Part shown: one piece after another, positions 61,076 through 64,000 of the stretch | Layout of the letters: every line of letters begins with the position of its first letter | Numbering within the stretch: the first letter of the stretch is position 1 | NCBI GenBank assembly: GCA_943331105.2 | Contig: CALQKH020000010.1 | Span: 1 to 64,000 of the forward strand | Length of the DNA stretch: 64,000 nt | Source of the DNA: Akkermansia muciniphila | GTDB lineage: Bacteria > Pseudomonadota > Gammaproteobacteria > Burkholderiales > Burkholderiaceae_C | Reading direction: 5' to 3' | Translations under genes and position numbers: made by a program | The notes under the pieces: model-generated | Told to the model about the DNA's origin: nothing | Databases searched by the model: none | What the model saw: only the letters and a program-made list of their open reading frames with translations

Positions 61076-62424
61076 TGCGGAGGTTCCCGCATTTCAACAA
61101 AAGCTTTGCCTCGAATTTCTTGGACCCAAGAAGCATAAGCCTCGTCCAGTTTGCTCTCGCGCAACACATTTCTAGCCAAGTTGCGTTGTTCTGCCTCTGT
61201 CATGGGTGCATCGCGACGGTCAGTGACTTCGATCAAATGAACACCAAAGCGGGACACAACAGGCTCGGCCAGTTGCCCGGGTCGCAGTTGGTTCATGGGC
61301 TGTTCAAACTCAGGCACAAACATCCCCGGGTTGGCCCAGCCAAGGTCGCCACCTTGGGGTGCGCTGCCGTCTTGAGAGATTCGTTTCGCCACATCAGCAA
61401 ACTCCACTCTGCCAGACAAAATGTCACGTCGTATGGCGGCCAATTGAGCGATGGCTTGAGCCTGAGACAGTTGCGCGCTTGGGCGAAGCAAAATATGTCG
61501 GGCGCGTGTTTGCGTGACCAACAAGGTTGAGGGAGGGGCTTGCCTTTGCAGAACTTTCAGAATGTGGAAGCCAGCACCTGAGCGCACGGCACCCGAAACA
61601 CCACCGACAGGCAAATCGGCCGTTGCTTGAACAAACAGCTCGGGGTAACGGTCAAGTGGGCGAAGGCCCATAGCCCCACCGCTGACGCCACGGTCAGCAG
61701 CAGTGGAAAAGGAAGCAGCCAAAGAAGCGAAATCTTCGCCGCTGCGTGCCCGTTGAACCACCAATTGAGCTCTGTCGGAAAGCTGCTTGATTTGTTCGGG
61801 CGAACTGTTTTCTGGAACGCCAATCAAAATCATGGCCAGATTGACATCTGTCGATGCATTCGCAGATTGACGTTGTATTTGATCATTGAGAAATTGGTTA
61901 ATCTCAGAATCGGAAATACGAATCCTGCTTTCAACCTCCCGTTCACGAATGCGGGTCAGCAACAATTGTTGACGAAGCTGATCGCGGAAGACAGAGAGCC
62001 CAATACCATCTTGTTGCAGGCGAGTGCGCAATGCTTCAACCGTCAGCTGGTTGTTGTTGGCAACCCCAGATTCAGCTTGGTTAATGGCCGCATCGTCCAC
62101 CACGATGCCCGAAGACAGCGCTTGTTGAATTTGAGCTTTTTCGTTGATCAGCTGCTCGAGTGCCAGCCCTTTGGACTCGGCATTGTTCGTCGGCTTGCCT
62201 TGTGTGCGAGCCTCACGTTGTAAACGAAGGCTCAATGCCTGAACTTCTTGGTTGGTGATGGGCTCGGAATTGACCACTGCCACCACGTAGTCAACAGAGC
62301 GCACAGGCGCAGAGCTGGGCTGAGCGCTTGCTGTCAAGGAGAGCGCCATCCACCCGATAAATGCGACAAAAGGCGATAAACACTTGAGCCAATACAAGCT
62401 GCGGCAATTGAAAGGTTTATTCAT
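61072..62424 (-). CDS. surA: Periplasmic peptidyl-prolyl isomerase/chaperone SurA
   Basis: 450 residues from MNKPFNCRS at 62424, eight bases inside the lptD end. The signal peptide ends near SLTASAQ. An N-terminal chaperone domain ([15 protein letters not shown]) is followed by two parvulin-type domains, the second with [26 protein letters not shown] and [13 protein letters not shown]. It assists outer-membrane protein folding, including LptD. The ORF track starts further upstream, inside lptD. Confidence 0.95.
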   Translation of the reverse strand: MNKPFNCRSLYWLKCLSPFVAFIGWMALSLTASAQPSSAPVRSVDYVVAVVNSEPITNQEVQALSLRLQREARTQGKPTNNAESKGLALEQLINEKAQIQQALSSGIVVDDAAINQAESGVANNNQLTVEALRTRLQQDGIGLSVFRDQLRQQLLLTRIREREVESRIRISDSEINQFLNDQIQRQSANASTDVNLAMILIGVPENSSPEQIKQLSDRAQLVVQRARSGEDFASLAASFSTAADRGVSGGAMGLRPLDRYPELFVQATADLPVGGVSGAVRSGAGFHILKVLQRQAPPSTLLVTQTRARHILLRPSAQLSQAQAIAQLAAIRRDILSGRVEFADVAKRISQDGSAPQGGDLGWANPGMFVPEFEQPMNQLRPGQLAEPVVSRFGVHLIEVTDRRDAPMTEAEQRNLARNVLRESKLDEAYASWVQEIRGKAFVEMREPPQ

Positions 62425-64000
62425 AATTCTGAAAACGGCTCGGTTGCAAAGGGTTGTCGCGCAAATCTTGGTAACGAGGAATGTTGTTCCGAAGTGCTGC
62501 CAGTGGACTGGAGCCAACGCGGGCCAGGCCAATCAATTCCAATTGGAACAGTAAACGCGTGTTGGATGTCTCGATAGACCGTTGGTTTCGTTCAAAAACG
62601 ATGCGGCCAATCCAACAACCAGCATCATATTCAAGGCCCATCAGGCTTTCCACCATACGGCCTTCACTCATGCTGAAATTCATACGGCCCACGGTAAACC
62701 AGCGATCAGGCCCCAAGCCTTGGCCAGGGGATCGAGTCCATGCAGATTCAGCTTCTGTATTTCTACGGCCGATCAAATCGCTCAAGGGCCACTGCCACCC
62801 CAAATCCAGCTGTTCGCTGATGCCGCGATTCAATCGGTAAGCTGCGTTCAATACTCGATAAGGGCTGGGGTAGTAGCGAAGCTGAAGGGTGTTGCGGCTG
62901 ATGTCATTGGTTTGGTTGTTGATCTGGACTGTGTTGTCCAAAGCCCAACGATTGTCCCAACGAACGCCAGCACCCACCAAAAGGTCACTCAGGCCAGTTT
63001 TAGCCGCAAGCTGGTTGTTCAAGAGTGTGTTGTCCAACACAACCCGTTGATCGGAAAAGCGAATGCGTTGAGCCACACCCAAGCGCAGCAACTCGGCGCC
63101 GTTGACCGAATCGAAAAACCGACTGGTGACGCCAAGGGTCAGTGCGTCGTTGTCAATCAACCTGTCGTTGCCGACAAAAGTGTTCTCACTGTAAATAGTG
63201 GACAAGTTGAAATCGGTGATGCCCGTGTCGTACAGAGGCAGCATGCTTTGATCCCTGAATGGGCTTTTGGCATAAAAAGCACGGGGTTCTAATGTTTGCG
63301 CCACCGACCGACCAAACCACTGTGCAGCCCGCTCAAACACCAATCCGGTGTCCAACGAATAGGTTGGTAATACGCGGTTGGCAGAGCTGGAGCCGTTGTC
63401 CATGGGCTGATCGAGTTGATAACGTGTTGCGTGCAGTTGAAGTTTGGGTGTGAAAAAGCCCCAAGGGCGAATCCAGGGACGGCTGACCTGGGTATGCACA
63501 AAGCTGCGTTCACCATTTTGTGCCACCCTGCCAGGATTACGGCTGAAGTCGGCTTCGAAACGGGTTGTATCGCCCCGCACAGACCAATCAAAACCATTGG
63601 CTTGCCATTGACCGTAAGACATCCCGATTTGGGGGGTGCGGTCGTAGGGAGGCAAAATCGTGGAATTGATGTCCTGCAATGTCTGCCAGCGCTGAACCTG
63701 AGCCGTCATGTTGAAGGCACCACGCCCCCAACTGAGAACGCCTGTGGACGGTAACAAGCGCTGCGTCAAAACCAATCCTGTGCGGCGAAAATCGCGCCAA
63801 TAGTTGTCGTCACTGACGCGGTTCAAGTTCAGGCCAAGGCCCAAAGCACCGATGCGGTCAATGCCTGTGTCAATGCTGCCACTGTGTTGACTGGACAAGC
63901 CCCAGCGGGCTTGATCACTCAAGGTATCGGAGGGCATCAAATTCAAACGGGTTTGGCCTTTGTAGTCTTTTTCCAGGTATCGAAATTCGGTGTCCACCGC
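62417..64000 (-). CDS. lptD: LPS-assembly protein LptD, C-terminal part (cut by window edge)
   Basis: About 527 codons are visible and the frame runs off the end of the window; the N-terminal LptA-like domain is outside. Features are typical of the LptD beta-barrel: repeated aromatic amphipathic strands, DNALTLGVTSRF, and the terminal RNNIPRYQDLR. A single cysteine lies in LEYDAGCWIGR, where E. coli has a pair. It inserts LPS into the outer membrane and is a SurA client, consistent with the adjacent surA. Confidence 0.94.
   Translation of the reverse strand, partial: AVDTEFRYLEKDYKGQTRLNLMPSDTLSDQARWGLSSQHSGSIDTGIDRIGALGLGLNLNRVSDDNYWRDFRRTGLVLTQRLLPSTGVLSWGRGAFNMTAQVQRWQTLQDINSTILPPYDRTPQIGMSYGQWQANGFDWSVRGDTTRFEADFSRNPGRVAQNGERSFVHTQVSRPWIRPWGFFTPKLQLHATRYQLDQPMDNGSSSANRVLPTYSLDTGLVFERAAQWFGRSVAQTLEPRAFYAKSPFRDQSMLPLYDTGITDFNLSTIYSENTFVGNDRLIDNDALTLGVTSRFFDSVNGAELLRLGVAQRIRFSDQRVVLDNTLLNNQLAAKTGLSDLLVGAGVRWDNRWALDNTVQINNQTNDISRNTLQLRYYPSPYRVLNAAYRLNRGISEQLDLGWQWPLSDLIGRRNTEAESAWTRSPGQGLGPDRWFTVGRMNFSMSEGRMVESLMGLEYDAGCWIGRIVFERNQRSIETSNTRLLFQLELIGLARVGSSPLAALRNNIPRYQDLRDNPLQPSRFQNYE

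Noticed and set aside
62417-64000. Loss of the LptD cysteine pair as an anomaly
   Set aside because: A single cysteine at this position is, as far as I recall, common in betaproteobacterial LptD; the N-terminal cysteines are outside the window.

Overview
The window is a 64 kb chromosomal segment of a Gram-negative betaproteobacterium, most likely Burkholderiales/Comamonadaceae. The evidence is the tripartite-tricarboxylate-type (Bug) receptors, the TctDE-like two-component pair, the recG-oxyR-ubiA order, the spc/alpha ribosomal operons, and lptD-surA-rsmA. Coding density is high, many start/stop codons overlap, and I see no insertion sequence, prophage or CRISPR array.

Layout. 0-3 kb: start of recA (minus) with a LexA-like box, a MarR regulator and a tctDE-like two-component system. 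3-5.4 kb: glutathione S-transferase, a short membrane-anchored remnant-like protein, birA and a SET-domain protein with a lysine-rich tail. 5.5-8.4 kb: divergent topoisomerase III carrying a lysine/alanine-rich linker and a C-terminal SWIB domain. 8.4-12.7 kb: acyl-CoA synthetase, threonine dehydratase-like enzyme, FixJ/LuxR-type regulator, type IV pilin. 12.8-19.7 kb: terC, sucD-sucC (separated by a tandem hairpin repeat), argC, yaeQ, purB, another GST. 19.8-29.2 kb: a plus-strand catabolic island with an FAH-family enzyme, three Bug receptors, two paralogous alpha/beta hydrolases, a two-subunit molybdenum hydroxylase and a leaderless ModA-like protein.

29.2-37.2 kb: a tightly coupled nine-gene minus-strand operon (glutathione peroxidase, FAD oxidoreductase, DUF1365, cyclopropane fatty acid synthase, chalcone isomerase-like, MFS, DUF3833 lipoprotein, SDR, SnoaL-like). 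It lies opposite a DUF2256 protein and an Fe-S (6-4)-type photolyase, and together they look like a light/singlet-oxygen membrane-lipid response. 39-45 kb: tgt, a LysR regulator divergent from a Rieske ring-hydroxylating oxygenase (large and small subunits plus ferredoxin, no reductase), a ParE-type toxin-antitoxin pair and queA. 45-51 kb: a stand-alone receiver, an AT-rich gap, an HTH protein, recG, oxyR, ubiA, proC. 51.3-60.2 kb: spc and alpha operons from rplN to rplQ, with secY and rpmJ but no infA, followed by an initiator tRNA-Met and a bidirectional terminator. 60.3-64 kb: rsmA, surA and lptD (truncated by the window edge).

The most unusual content is the divergent SET methyltransferase/TopB-SWIB pair, two eukaryote-like chromatin domains side by side across a spacer with a phased 12-bp repeat. 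Next are the molybdenum-hydroxylase catabolic island of unknown substrate, the lipid/photolyase locus, and several hairpin or operator-like intergenic structures.
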